NCBI GenBank assembly: GCA_029979005.1 | Contig: JAPOIJ010000020.1 | Span: 1-43,070 of the forward strand | From: Planctomycetota bacterium | GTDB lineage: Bacteria; Planctomycetota; Planctomycetia; Pirellulales; Pirellulaceae | Reading direction: 5' to 3' | Length of the DNA stretch: 43,070 bases | In this document: positions 24,932 to 34,683 of the stretch, one piece after another | Numbering within the stretch: position 1 is the first letter of the stretch | How the letters are laid out: every line of letters begins with the position of its first letter | Translations under genes and position numbers: made by a program | Notes under the pieces: generated by a model | Database searches by the model: none | Seen by the model: the letters and a program-made list of their open reading frames with translations, nothing else | Told to the model about the DNA's origin: nothing

Positions 24932-26269
24932 ATGTTTCAACGCATCCTGATTGCCAACCGTGGGGAAATCGCCCTTCGTATTATTCGTGCCTGTAAAGAG
25001 ATGGGAATTGAGACCGTAGCGATCTTCAGCGAAGGTGATCGGGGGAGTGCCTACCTTGAGCTCGCCGATGAAGCCTATTGCGTCGGTAATGCACGCTCCA
25101 ATGAAAGCTATCTGCGCATCGAACAAATCATTAGCGCGGCCGAAGTCGCCAACGCGGAAGCGATCCATCCAGGTTATGGGTTCATGGCTGAAAATGCACA
25201 CTTCAACGAAGTTTGTAGAGCTTCCAACATCGACTTTATCGGGCCAACACCTGAGGCGATGCAAATGCTTGGCGATAAGAATGAAGCGCGGGCATTAGCC
25301 AGAAAAGCTGAAGTGCCGGTGGTTCCGGGAAGTGCAGGGCTGATTGAGAATGCAGACGACGCGCTCAAAACCGCTGCAGAAATTGGATACCCGGTTCTTG
25401 TGAAAGCAACCGCTGGCGGTGGCGGCAAAGGAATGCGAATCGCTGAAAGCGAAGAGGATTTAACCAACGCGTTAGAACAGGCTGCTCAAGAAGCGGAAGC
25501 TGCGTTCGGAAACGCTGGTGTATACCTTGAAAAGTTCATTGCATTGCCCCGCCATGTCGAAGTCCAAATCCTTGCAGACACGCACGGCAATGTCGTCCAC
25601 CTTTGGGAACGCGACTGCTCAACCCAGCGTCGCCACCAAAAACTGATCGAAGAAAGTCCCGCTCCTACGTTGCCACCCGACGTTCGCCAATCGATCTGCG
25701 ACGCAGCGGTTCGAATGATCAAGAACGCAAATTACTATAACGCGGCGACAGTCGAATTCATTGTTGACAAAGACAACAACTTTTACTTCATTGAAGTTAA
25801 TGCAAGAATTCAGGTTGAGCATCCAGTTTCAGAAATGGTTACTGGAATCGACTTGATTCAACAGCAAATTCGAATTGCAGCGGGGGAAAAACTCTCGTTT
25901 ACTCAGGACGAAATCGAATGCAACGGTGTTTCGATTGAATGTCGAATTAACGCCGAGGATCCGTCAAATAACTTCTCACCCAGTCCTGGAACCATCGAAA
26001 GCATTTGTATCCCGGGCGGACTAGGGGTTCGCTTCGATACTCATGTTCATGCTGGATATACTGTGCCGCCATATTATGATTCAATGGTCGGCAAATTGAT
26101 CGTGCACCAACCGACACGAGAACAGGCAATTGCTTGCATGATTCGTTGTTTAGACGAACTTCGAATCAAAGGCATCAAAACGACTGTTCCATTTCAGAAG
26201 TCGGTTCTTCAGCACGAAGACTTCGTAAACGGCAAAGTTGACACGAAGTGGGTTGAGCGAAACATGTAG
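24932..26269 (+). CDS. accC: Biotin carboxylase subunit of acetyl-CoA carboxylase
   Basis: 445 residues, the normal AccC length. The N-terminal motif [20 protein letters not shown], the [13 protein letters not shown] segment, the ATP-grasp Gly-rich loop [13 protein letters not shown], and the catalytic [20 protein letters not shown] are all present and intact. It uses ATP and bicarbonate to carboxylate the biotin of AccB. The carboxyltransferase subunits are not in the window. Confidence 0.97.
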   Translation: MFQRILIANRGEIALRIIRACKEMGIETVAIFSEGDRGSAYLELADEAYCVGNARSNESYLRIEQIISAAEVANAEAIHPGYGFMAENAHFNEVCRASNIDFIGPTPEAMQMLGDKNEARALARKAEVPVVPGSAGLIENADDALKTAAEIGYPVLVKATAGGGGKGMRIAESEEDLTNALEQAAQEAEAAFGNAGVYLEKFIALPRHVEVQILADTHGNVVHLWERDCSTQRRHQKLIEESPAPTLPPDVRQSICDAAVRMIKNANYYNAATVEFIVDKDNNFYFIEVNARIQVEHPVSEMVTGIDLIQQQIRIAAGEKLSFTQDEIECNGVSIECRINAEDPSNNFSPSPGTIESICIPGGLGVRFDTHVHAGYTVPPYYDSMVGKLIVHQPTREQAIACMIRCLDELRIKGIKTTVPFQKSVLQHEDFVNGKVDTKWVERNM

Positions 26270-26716
26270 GTCGCTTTGGGGATTGGCTATTTGTCATTCA
26301 GTCACCGCCCCTTAGATCGCATGAGTGCAGCTGACGGCGACCTGGGCGCGATTCAAACGGGAGACCTTCTGATACGCACTCCCGACGGGAATCTTAGGCG
26401 CAGAACAAAAGCTATTTTCTCGCTCGATTCGGTCGTGCTTTGCTCGACGCTCCGATCCTGTTAGGTCTCCTTGATGCTTTTGTTGCGTAAATGGCAATAC
26501 AAACGTTGAATGGGCTAGGATCGCCTTCGATTATCCATCCTTTTTCCCTGAAATAACCGGTAGAAAACCACCCACGCCTCCCCGCAATGCAAGCCATTGC
26601 TCCCCAATTGCCCGCTAAGGGCGTACTCCTGCCAGGCATGATTCTTTAGTCCAGGAACGCCCGTGTTCAAGTCGCTTTTTTTGGCATAAACTCCTGTTTT
26701 CAGTATTCCATAGTTA
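26270..26716. other. Intergenic block with paired hairpins; possible dispersed repeat
   Basis: 447 bases between accC and the phosphofructokinase gene. GCAATG/CATTGC (26584-26589, 26595-26600) and GCCC/GGGC (26610-26613, 26619-26622) form two adjacent small hairpins. A minus-strand frame at 26412-26639 (75 residues, with GNWGAMACIAGRRGWFSTG) covers them and has a Trp/Gly-rich, non-random look. It has no recognisable domain and no Shine-Dalgarno was found. The block could be a repeat family or a small RNA; coding is not supported. Confidence 0.35.
26681..26709 (+). promoter_or_regulatory. Candidate promoter for the phosphofructokinase gene
   Basis: TTGGCA (26681-26686) and TATTCC (26704-26709) are separated by 17 bases, with a T-rich stretch in front. 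The -35 box matches 5/6 and the -10 box 4/6. The GTG start is about 28 bases downstream of the -10 box. Confidence 0.35.
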
Positions 26717-26737
26717 TTGAGATTGAGGCTATCTAAC

Positions 26738-28042
26738 GTGGCAAATTCGCTCTCCCCTCCCGCTCAACCAGATCATTCATTCAAACGCGTTGCAATTTTG
26801 TTTGCCGGTGGTCCAGCACCTTCAGCCAATGCGGTAATTTCTGCTGCCGCTGCTTCGTTTCTACGAGCAGATGTAGAGGTCATCGGAATCAAACACGGCT
26901 ACTCCTCTTTGGCTGACTTCGATGCAGCTGAACCATTAGTAGAGGGGACGGACTTTATTAAGTTGACGCACCCTGTCCTTGGTCGAACAAGAAATGCTCA
27001 GGGCATCATGATCGGGACTGCCCGAACCAATCCTGGAAAACACATCACTTGTCCAGCAGATCTGGAAGACCCTGAAAAATCAGCTCCCCTGAAACGTGTC
27101 TATGAAGCGCTTTCTTCAATTGGAATCGACGCTTTGATTTCAATTGGTGGCGACGACACGCTGAAAACAGCCAACAAATTCAAGCTGTATCAGGAAGTCA
27201 ACGAAACGGAAAAAAATATTCCAGTCGTTCACTTACCAAAAACGATCGATAACGATTATCACGGAATTGACTTTACCTTCGGCTTTTTCACCGCGGTCGA
27301 TTTCCTCGCAACCGAGATTCGCAACCTGATCTATGATGCAGAAGCCACACAATCCTACTTCCTTACAGAGACCATGGGTCGTAGCGCCGGTTGGCTCTCC
27401 TATGGTGCTGCGATTGCTGGCGAGGCGAGCTTGGTCATCAGTGTTGAAGACGTGATGGCGGGATATTTGGTCGAAGAAGAATTCACCAACGATTCCGGCG
27501 AAACCATGACCCGTCAATGCATGGATATGGATCGTGTTTCCGAACGCATTGTAAAAACAATGCTCGCCCGAGAATCCGAGGGCAAACAATACGGCGTGAT
27601 CGTTGTTGCAGAAGGCCTGGCTGAATACCTTCCCTTTAGCTATGTCGAAGGGGTATCGCGTGACGACCACGGACACATCAATATCTCACAGGTCAATCTT
27701 TACTCGATCCTTTCCCACGCTGTTCAAAAGAAATACACCGAGAAAACCGGCGGTACTCGCGCAGTCAAAGGACTTCAACTCGGTTATGAATCCCGTTGTG
27801 CCAAACCACATGCATTCGATGCCATGCTAGGAAGCCAACTTGGAGTCGGTGCGTTCCGTGCACTGGCCGAGAAAAATCTCAATGGCGTAATGGTCAGTAT
27901 CAGCGGGCAACTCGACCTGCACTACGAACCATTTGAAAAACTGGTTGACCCCAAAACTCTGGTTACCGTCGTCCGTTACATCGATACCGACAGCGACTTC
28001 CATCGGTTGGCAAGATTTCTCGAAACTCATGTCAACGACTAA
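26738..28042 (+). CDS. Phosphofructokinase, PPi-dependent type
   Basis: About 434 residues from GTG 26738, which has GAGG at 9 bases; a TTG at 26717 would add seven residues. Motifs (numbered from the GTG): phosphate loop FAGGPAPSANAVI (22-34), GGDDT (137-141), PKTIDND (167-173) and ETMGRSAGWL (211-220). Asp in GGDDT and Lys in PKTIDND are the hallmarks of pyrophosphate-dependent enzymes; ATP-dependent ones have GGDGS and PGTIDND. It converts fructose 6-phosphate and PPi to fructose 1,6-bisphosphate and Pi reversibly, serving both glycolysis and gluconeogenesis. Single gene closed by a terminator. Confidence 0.9.
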   Translation: MANSLSPPAQPDHSFKRVAILFAGGPAPSANAVISAAAASFLRADVEVIGIKHGYSSLADFDAAEPLVEGTDFIKLTHPVLGRTRNAQGIMIGTARTNPGKHITCPADLEDPEKSAPLKRVYEALSSIGIDALISIGGDDTLKTANKFKLYQEVNETEKNIPVVHLPKTIDNDYHGIDFTFGFFTAVDFLATEIRNLIYDAEATQSYFLTETMGRSAGWLSYGAAIAGEASLVISVEDVMAGYLVEEEFTNDSGETMTRQCMDMDRVSERIVKTMLARESEGKQYGVIVVAEGLAEYLPFSYVEGVSRDDHGHINISQVNLYSILSHAVQKKYTEKTGGTRAVKGLQLGYESRCAKPHAFDAMLGSQLGVGAFRALAEKNLNGVMVSISGQLDLHYEPFEKLVDPKTLVTVVRYIDTDSDFHRLARFLETHVND

Positions 28043-28084
28043 TTGTCAATTCGGATAACTGCCTCTGGATTTTGCAAGTTAACC

Positions 28085-28130
28085 AAACCCGAGAGCATCC
28101 GCAAATTTCGCGGACGGCTTTCGGGTTTTT
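28085..28130 (+). terminator. Rho-independent terminator after the phosphofructokinase gene
   Basis: AACCCGA (28085-28091) pairs with TCGGGTT (28120-28126). The stem continues through GAGC/GCTT and TCCGC/GCGGA with one mismatch, and is followed by a T run. Confidence 0.85.
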
Positions 28131-28190
28131 TCGTAGACAGAGCAGGGCAGTAGACCTTGGCAACAGCACCAACAAGTCGCCGGAGACACA

Positions 28191-28835
28191 TTAACGATCG
28201 CTCGCATAAATATCTACTAAAAAGATAACTGCCTCGGTTTTGCCAATGTTCTCAATCACATGGTCGATATCGGCAATGTAATGGCCGCTATCTCCTTTTC
28301 TCATCGTCAGTGATTCTCCCCCTGACTCAATTTTTACGGTACCCGTTTGGATGGTCAAAAACTCTCGGGTACCTGAAAAATGGCCGGCGCTCTTGAGCCT
28401 CTGGCCAACTTTCAATCGAAGTTCATAGAACTCGACATCCTTTTCAAGGTTCAATGGGGAGAGTGTTCTGATTCTGCAAACCTTGTCGTCCCGAAAAATC
28501 GCACTCGCATCATCATTTCTGATTACGGAAATCCGCTGTGTTGCGGTCGCAGCATCAACCAAGTCGGCCAAGGATACCCCGAAGGCTTGAGCAATTCGAA
28601 AGGCAACTGCCAAAGTTGGGTTTGCAATCCCCCGTTCCACCTGGCTGAGCATCGAGCGACTAACACCACTCAGCGAAGCCAACTGCTCGAGCGTCCAGCC
28701 CTTTCTTTTCCTCAATAACTTTACCCGCTCACAAACGTATTGATTAAGGGGCTCGACATCCAGCGGCTGAACGGAATTTGCCTCGCTGTTCCGTTTGGAA
28801 CTCACGTTATTATTTTCAGATTCGAATTTGGGCAC
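28191..28835 (-). CDS. XRE-family transcriptional regulator with C-terminal cupin sensor
   Basis: About 214 residues from GTG 28835, which has GGAG at 7 bases; TTG 28856 would add seven. After a Ser/Asn-rich tail, a helix-turn-helix runs over roughly residues 35-90 (VKLLRKRKGWTLEQLASLSG, then VSRSMLSQVERGIANP). The C-terminal cupin carries GHFSGTREFLTIQTGTVKIE and KGDSGHYIADIDHVIENIG. Such two-domain proteins sense a small ligand in the cupin and control amino-acid or amine catabolism genes. It is divergent from tdh-kbl-ltaE across 135 bases, so control of threonine breakdown is the likely role, inferred from position. Confidence 0.88.
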   Translation of the reverse strand: MPKFESENNNVSSKRNSEANSVQPLDVEPLNQYVCERVKLLRKRKGWTLEQLASLSGVSRSMLSQVERGIANPTLAVAFRIAQAFGVSLADLVDAATATQRISVIRNDDASAIFRDDKVCRIRTLSPLNLEKDVEFYELRLKVGQRLKSAGHFSGTREFLTIQTGTVKIESGGESLTMRKGDSGHYIADIDHVIENIGKTEAVIFLVDIYASDR

Positions 28836-28970
28836 AGAATCACTCCACTTTTCCAACGATCGACCGAGGAAGGTAGCTGGTTGCCAAGTCCGACCCTGCT
28901 GTCTACCATACTGTAATTGATTCCATCATACTAGACGGCGAGCGGCTCTCCTTCATCCACAGGAATATCA
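28836..28970. promoter_or_regulatory. Divergent control region of the threonine cluster
   Basis: 135 bases between the regulator and tdh. CATACT occurs twice about 18 bases apart (in ACCATACTGTAATTG and ATCATACTAG), either as half-sites for the XRE protein or as -10-like boxes. No perfect long palindrome is seen. AGGA lies 7 bases before the tdh ATG. Confidence 0.35.
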
Positions 28971-30029
28971 ATGACCACCCAACTCCCGCCAACCATGCCG
29001 GCAATCCGCAAACTCCAAGACGCCCCCGGCTTGGATTGGTGCGATGCCGTGGAAATCCCGAAAATCGGGCCTCGTGAGGTCTTAATTAAAGTAACCCATG
29101 CAGGAATCTGCGGAACGGATCGACACATTTACGAATGGGATGCCTGGAGCCAGGATCGAGTTAAGGTTGGGATTACGACCGGCCACGAATTCGTTGGTGA
29201 AGCAATCCAGGTTGGCGAGGCAGTCGACCGCGTAGAGGTCGGCCAACGGGTCAGCGGAGAAGGGCATATAGGCTGCGGCAAGTGCGAAATGTGCCGCACG
29301 GGCAACGGACACATCTGCGAGCACGTTGTTATTCTCGGCATTGACTGCAATGGTTGCTTCGCTCCCTACGTCGCGATTCCGGAAGAAAATTGCTGGCCAG
29401 TGAGTGAAGGAATTTCAAATGAAATCGCTGCCGTATTTGATCCACTTGGAAATGCCGTGCACACCGTGATGTCGGCAGGTGTCAGTGGCAAGTCGGTTCT
29501 AATCACAGGGGTTGGAATTATCGGCCTCATGGCGGTCACCGTCGCGAAAGCCGCAGGTGCGGGTAAAATTTTTGTCACCGACATGGATGAAAGACGACTA
29601 AAGTTAGCCGAACAATTAGGTGCCGACCGCGCTTTTAAAGCCACCGACGATTGGACCACTGAGATTTTAAAACTGACCCGTGGTCACGGCCCTCATGTCA
29701 TGCTCGAAATGAGTGGGAACCCCGATGCAATTCGTGATGGATTCTCGGTACTCCGCAGCGGAGGAACGGCAGCCATGCTTGGAATCCCATCCAATGAAAT
29801 TCAACTCGACCTTGCCAAACTCATTATCTTCAAGGGAACCACGATTCTTGGAATAAACGGTCGACGCATGTTTGAAACCTGGTATCAAATGGAAAATCTG
29901 CTGCTGTCTGAAAGGCTGGAACTCGACCCAATCATCACGCACGTGCTCGAAATGAACGAGTTTGAAAAGGGACTCAAAATGATGCAGACAGGGGAGGCCA
30001 TCAAGGTCGTTATCAAGATGCCCGATTAA
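28971..30029 (+). CDS. tdh: L-threonine 3-dehydrogenase
   Basis: 352 residues, near the usual 341. A zinc-dependent MDR enzyme oxidising L-threonine to 2-amino-3-ketobutyrate with NAD. The catalytic zinc motif AGICGTDRHIYEWD carries C47, and GHEFVGE carries H72/E73. The structural zinc Cys lie at 102, 105, 108 and 116 (CGKCEMCRTGNGHIC). The typical Tdh segments VILGIDCNGCFAPYVAIPEE and FDPLGNAVHTVM and the Rossmann loop GVGIIGLM are all present, as is NGRRMFETWYQM near the end. kbl follows after 62 bases. Confidence 0.95.
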   Translation: MTTQLPPTMPAIRKLQDAPGLDWCDAVEIPKIGPREVLIKVTHAGICGTDRHIYEWDAWSQDRVKVGITTGHEFVGEAIQVGEAVDRVEVGQRVSGEGHIGCGKCEMCRTGNGHICEHVVILGIDCNGCFAPYVAIPEENCWPVSEGISNEIAAVFDPLGNAVHTVMSAGVSGKSVLITGVGIIGLMAVTVAKAAGAGKIFVTDMDERRLKLAEQLGADRAFKATDDWTTEILKLTRGHGPHVMLEMSGNPDAIRDGFSVLRSGGTAAMLGIPSNEIQLDLAKLIIFKGTTILGINGRRMFETWYQMENLLLSERLELDPIITHVLEMNEFEKGLKMMQTGEAIKVVIKMPD

Positions 30030-30091
30030 TCTCAAAGCAATTTCACGTTAGACTAAGCGTTCGTTCACCTGAATTCCAATGGACTTCTGAC

Positions 30092-31267
30092 ATGCCCAAT
30101 AGCCAATTTGATGCCCGCTGCCGAGGATTGATTACCGACTGGACTGATTCTGGCCAGTTAAAACCGTTTTACAACATCGAATCTCCGATGCGGCCGATGG
30201 TCGAAATCTCGGGTAAAGGTGAAGTGCTCGTATTGTGTTCCAACAACTACCTTGGGCTCGCCGATCATCCGGAAGTTATTGAGGCTGGCGTCAAAGGTCT
30301 CCGCGACTATGGTGCAGGCACCGCATCGGTGAGGTTCATTTGCGGCACACTGGACTGCCATCGCAACCTTGAATCCAAAATCGCTAGTTTTGTCGGCACC
30401 GATAGTGCACTTTCTTACGTTAGCTGCTGGAATGCAAACGAAGCTTTATTCCCGACACTCGTTGGCCCGGAAGATGCCATATTGTCGGACGAACTCAATC
30501 ACGCGAGCATCATTGACGGCATGCGTCTGATGTCCAAATCAGTGACCAAGAAAGTTTACAAACACAGTTCGCTAGAGCAATTGGAGACCCTACTTCAGGA
30601 AACCCAGTCTAACCCAACTCGCTGGGTAGTGACTGACGGTGTCTTTAGCATGGAAGGAGACGTTGCCAAGCTCCCCGAATTGGTCAATCTTTGCAAAAAG
30701 TACGATGCGATGCTCGTTGTTGACGATTCGCATGCCGTTGGCGTTCTTGGCAGTGGCGGAAGAGGCACACACGAGCATTTTGATTTACTTGGCGAAGTCG
30801 ACGTCATCACAGGCACACTCGGAAAAGCTCTCGGCGGTGCCGCCGGTGGTTATATTGCGGCTTCAGCCGACGCCATCCAAATTCTGGAGCAGCGAGGACG
30901 GCCAAGTCTATTCTCGAACGCTTTACCAGCGACAGTCGCCTACAGCGCTTGTAAAGCCATTGAAGTAATCGAAGACGACCCCTCGATTGTCGCCCGGCTT
31001 CACAGTAACGTCGCAACGATTCGTCAAGGACTCGCTGACCTTGGTTTTGATTGCACGCCATCGCCAACCGCTATTATCCCCATCATGATTGGTGACGAAG
31101 CAGAGGCGATTAAAAAATCTAAACAGCTTTTCGATTTGGGCGTGATGGTCATTGGATTCGGGTTCCCCGTTGTACCCAAAGGCGAAGCGAGGCTAAGAGT
31201 TCAGGTCTCAGCGGCTTTAACTGACGACCATATCCAACAGGCGCTTGATGCCTTTGCCAAACTCTAG
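30092..31267 (+). CDS. kbl: Glycine C-acetyltransferase (2-amino-3-ketobutyrate CoA ligase)
   Basis: 391 residues, a PLP alpha-oxoamine synthase. The PLP lysine is K245 in TGTLGKALGGAAGG, and the DDSHAVG motif lies at 211-217. NNYLGLADHPEV and YGAGTASVRFICGTLDCHRN are hallmark Kbl segments. It splits 2-amino-3-ketobutyrate with CoA into glycine and acetyl-CoA, using the unstable product of Tdh, so adjacency to tdh fixes the role. Confidence 0.95.
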   Translation: MPNSQFDARCRGLITDWTDSGQLKPFYNIESPMRPMVEISGKGEVLVLCSNNYLGLADHPEVIEAGVKGLRDYGAGTASVRFICGTLDCHRNLESKIASFVGTDSALSYVSCWNANEALFPTLVGPEDAILSDELNHASIIDGMRLMSKSVTKKVYKHSSLEQLETLLQETQSNPTRWVVTDGVFSMEGDVAKLPELVNLCKKYDAMLVVDDSHAVGVLGSGGRGTHEHFDLLGEVDVITGTLGKALGGAAGGYIAASADAIQILEQRGRPSLFSNALPATVAYSACKAIEVIEDDPSIVARLHSNVATIRQGLADLGFDCTPSPTAIIPIMIGDEAEAIKKSKQLFDLGVMVIGFGFPVVPKGEARLRVQVSAALTDDHIQQALDAFAKL

Positions 31268-31303
31268 CAGAACCATCGAAATCCATTTACTGATGATGAA
31301 TAC

Positions 31304-32341
31304 ATGATCGATTTACGCAGCGACACGCTTACCCGACCTTGCAGCGAGATGCGGCAAGCCATCATGGAGGCGGAAGTCAACGACGATGTAATCGATGTCG
31401 ACCCAACCGTCGCTAGATTACAATCCAAAATAGCTAAATTACTTGGCAAAGAAGCGGCCATGTTCATGCCCTCCGGGACAATGACCAATCAGGTTGCGGT
31501 GCGGCTTCACTGCCGACCGGGGGATGAATTCCTTTGCGAAGCCGGTTGCCACATTTATAACTACGAGCAAGGAGCCTTTGCGCAATTAAGCGGCGTTGCG
31601 GCGCGAACCTTTCAGGGCACCAACAGTTCCATCGATCTGTCGCAGCTCGTGAACCAGGTTCACCCCGACAATGAACACGCCACGCGAACTCGCCTGCTTT
31701 GCCTAGAAAACACTCACAATAAGGGCGGAGGTGTGGTTCTGCCTTACGAATCGGTCAAAGAAACATGCCAGTGGGCTCATGAGTCTGGACTCAAGACGCA
31801 TCTTGACGGGGCTCGATTGTTCAATGCGGTTGTCGCTTCGAAAATCCCGGCCCAGCAATGGGCACAGCATTTTGACACGATAAGCATCTGCTTTAGCAAA
31901 GGTCTCGGCGCTCCGGTCGGCTCAGCCTTGGTGGGCGACGAGTCCATGATCTACCAAATGCGTCGACACAGAAAATTGTTCGGCGGCGGGATGCGGCAGT
32001 CTGGCTTTCTAGCCGCAGCAGCCTTATTCGCTTTGGAAAACAATATTCCCCGACTTGCAGACGATCATCAAAACGCGCAGGAAATCGCAAAAATCATCTC
32101 TCAAACCGATGGACTTCAACTCGACGTTTCCAAAGTTGAAACAAACATTATCGTGTTTGGAGTCGCTCCAGAAATAGGAACTGCCGCAGAGTTTTGCGAC
32201 GCTGCGAAGGCGGCCGGCGTCTGGATGTTCCCGTTCAGCCATCAAGATGTACGTGCGGTTACCCACCTCCACATCAGCTCCGAGGATGCGATTGCTGCCG
32301 GTGAAATGATTGCTCAGGTCACTCGCGAATTAAAAAAATAA
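31304..32341 (+). CDS. ltaE: Low-specificity L-threonine aldolase
   Basis: 345 residues, a PLP fold-type I aldolase splitting L-threonine into glycine and acetaldehyde. MIDLRSDTLTRP at the start, GDDVIDVDPTV-like NDDVIDVDPTV, the ring-stacking H83 in EAGCHIYNYEQG, HLDGARLFNA, and the PLP lysine K199 in CFSKGLGAP are intact. It lies 36 bases after kbl, so both routes from threonine to glycine are in one unit. Activity on allo-threonine or beta-hydroxy amino acids is also possible for this family. Confidence 0.94.
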   Translation: MIDLRSDTLTRPCSEMRQAIMEAEVNDDVIDVDPTVARLQSKIAKLLGKEAAMFMPSGTMTNQVAVRLHCRPGDEFLCEAGCHIYNYEQGAFAQLSGVAARTFQGTNSSIDLSQLVNQVHPDNEHATRTRLLCLENTHNKGGGVVLPYESVKETCQWAHESGLKTHLDGARLFNAVVASKIPAQQWAQHFDTISICFSKGLGAPVGSALVGDESMIYQMRRHRKLFGGGMRQSGFLAAAALFALENNIPRLADDHQNAQEIAKIISQTDGLQLDVSKVETNIIVFGVAPEIGTAAEFCDAAKAAGVWMFPFSHQDVRAVTHLHISSEDAIAAGEMIAQVTRELKK

Positions 32342-32583
32342 ATGTGGGCGAGTCGCCTCCGGCGATAGCACCCCCGCTTATTCCTCCGACCAACCGAACT
32401 TAGCACTGGTTCTTCTCTGGTTCTCAAAACCGCGAAATCGATGGTGAAATCGAGATTCTCGCGTTTCGGCTTCAAAAGTGCTTGCACTCAAACGGGCTAG
32501 AGATTTTTTTAATTTTTCACTAACGTTCGAGCCTAAATTAACCGACGACTGGCTGGTCACGATTTATCATCGATCAAAATTTC

Positions 32584-34683
32584 ATGAATTTCGCAAAACG
32601 ATTGCCTGACTTATTGCTCCCAATCGGGATCATTCTATGTTTGATGGTGATTTTCGTTCCTTTGCCTCCGGGAGTCATGGACCTGTTGCTGGCTGCCAAC
32701 ATTACCGTGGCTGTCATGCTTCTATTGTCAACGGTCTATGTAAAAACACCTCTCGAACTAAGTGTTTTTCCCTCGCTTTTACTTGGCACCACGCTCGCTC
32801 GGTTGGCACTCAATGTTGCAACGACCCGTCTCATTTTGACGCAGGGAGCCTTGGAGGGTGATAGTGCTGCAGGCGGCGTCATCCAAAGCTTTTCCCAGTT
32901 TGTTACCGGTGACAATTTAGCTGTCGGCGTCGTGATCTTTTCGATCATTGTGGTCATTCAATTTGTGGTAATCACCAAAGGAGCGACCAGAATCTCGGAA
33001 GTTTCGGCTCGTTTTGCGTTAGACGGCCTGCCCGGTCGGCAAATGGCGATCGATGCTGACCTCAACGCTGGCTTGATCGATAACCAAAAAGCACAGGCGT
33101 TACGTGCAGAAATTGTTGAGCATGCAGATTTTTACGGCGCCATGGACGGTGCAAGTAAATTTGTCCGCGGTGATGCGATTGCCGGTGTGATCATAACACT
33201 TATCAATATCGCGGGCGGACTTGCAATTGGCCTTTCGAGCTCGATGTCGATCGGTGAAGCGACGACAACCTTCACCAAGCTGACCATTGGAGACGGACTG
33301 GCAAGCCAAGTACCTGCACTCTTAATTTCCCTTGCCGCCGGCTTGCTAGTCACTCGCAGTTCTCAAAAAACAAACTTACCTCGCGAATCCGTCAATCAAG
33401 TCTTTGCCCGCCCCATCGTGCTCATTATTACCGCCGTGTTTTTAGGGCTGATGGTTCTGACCGATTTGCCCAAAATCCCTCTTATGTTAATCTCGCTTGG
33501 GTGTCTTGGAGCCGCCTATTCGATTTCGCGTAACCATAAACAAAATGCCGAAAAGGCCAACCATTCGCCCCCCGCGCCAGCAGCACCGCCACGTGCCACT
33601 GAAGCTACCATTGACAAACTATTGAGTAACGACATCCTCGAAATGGAACTTGGAGTCGGGTTAATTAAACTAGCTGACGCACGACAAGGTGGCCAATTAC
33701 TCGCAGGAGTCACTCAGGTTCGTAAGGAAATTGCGGCAGAGCTTGGTGTTATTTTGCCCAAAACACGAATTCGCGACAATCTTGAGATTGGTCCGAACGA
33801 ATTTCGTATCCGCATCCAGGGAAACATCGTACAGCGAGGAGAAATCCAGCCCGACCATTCCCTTGCCATTGACGATGGACGGGCAACAGGGCCGCTTGGA
33901 GAAGGCGCCGTTAGAGGCTTTGCGGATGAGCATCTTAGCTCGTCCCCCGCCTATTGGATTGATGCCAACGCCGTCGAAGAATCAAAAGGGCTTGGCTACC
34001 ACGTCCTGGAAGCAACCGAAGTCCTCGCAACACTGTTAAAAGCAGTTTCCATCGAAAACGCATCGTATCTTTTGACAAGAGACGCGACCAAACAACTCGT
34101 CGATGAAATTGCCAAAACGTCTCCTGCATTAGTATCAGAACTCATTCCTGATGTAATGAGCCTTGCTAAAGTCCAGCAAGTGCTAAAAGGACTAATCTCG
34201 GAAGGGATCTCAATTCGACCATTACCGTTGATTCTCGAATCTCTTAGTGATCATGCTTCCGAAATTGGCAATCGCTGGGACCTTACAGAAAAGGTACGGG
34301 TGCAACTGTCTCGGCACATCGTTTCTAAACTAACGCGGGAATCTGGAAACTCAATTCAGGCATTCACGATCTCATCTGAGATTGAAAAGCAAATTGCCAC
34401 TGCCTGGCATCGTGAAAATGATGAAATAAGAATCAATCTCCCGCGTGAGATAATCGAAAATCTTGCAGGAGCTATTCAAAATGCGGCTCAGCAGATGCGG
34501 GAATCTGGTATTCAGCCGATTGCACTGGTGGATCAGTCGATTCGCCCTGTGATAGCCGAATTGGCTTTCGACAACGCTAGCAATATGTTTGTTTTGGGTC
34601 GCCAGGAAGCAATGGGAGCAGAAATTGAGATCGTTGGCGAGATTTCTCCTGAGGAGCTTCACGTAGTTGCACAAGCTGCCTAA
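32584..34683 (+). CDS. flhA: Flagellar export gate protein FlhA
   Basis: 699 residues, the normal FlhA length. The first 320 or so residues are a membrane domain of about eight helices, with the FHIPEP family signature region TRISEVSARFALDGLPGRQM and IDADLNAGLI. The C-terminal cytoplasmic domain forms the nonameric ring that docks chaperone-substrate complexes. FlhA rather than a type III secretion homologue is favoured by the nearby fliA and flgM. No Shine-Dalgarno is visible before ATG 32584. flhB and flhF, often adjacent in other bacteria, are not here. Confidence 0.95.
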   Translation: MNFAKRLPDLLLPIGIILCLMVIFVPLPPGVMDLLLAANITVAVMLLLSTVYVKTPLELSVFPSLLLGTTLARLALNVATTRLILTQGALEGDSAAGGVIQSFSQFVTGDNLAVGVVIFSIIVVIQFVVITKGATRISEVSARFALDGLPGRQMAIDADLNAGLIDNQKAQALRAEIVEHADFYGAMDGASKFVRGDAIAGVIITLINIAGGLAIGLSSSMSIGEATTTFTKLTIGDGLASQVPALLISLAAGLLVTRSSQKTNLPRESVNQVFARPIVLIITAVFLGLMVLTDLPKIPLMLISLGCLGAAYSISRNHKQNAEKANHSPPAPAAPPRATEATIDKLLSNDILEMELGVGLIKLADARQGGQLLAGVTQVRKEIAAELGVILPKTRIRDNLEIGPNEFRIRIQGNIVQRGEIQPDHSLAIDDGRATGPLGEGAVRGFADEHLSSSPAYWIDANAVEESKGLGYHVLEATEVLATLLKAVSIENASYLLTRDATKQLVDEIAKTSPALVSELIPDVMSLAKVQQVLKGLISEGISIRPLPLILESLSDHASEIGNRWDLTEKVRVQLSRHIVSKLTRESGNSIQAFTISSEIEKQIATAWHRENDEIRINLPREIIENLAGAIQNAAQQMRESGIQPIALVDQSIRPVIAELAFDNASNMFVLGRQEAMGAEIEIVGEISPEELHVVAQAA

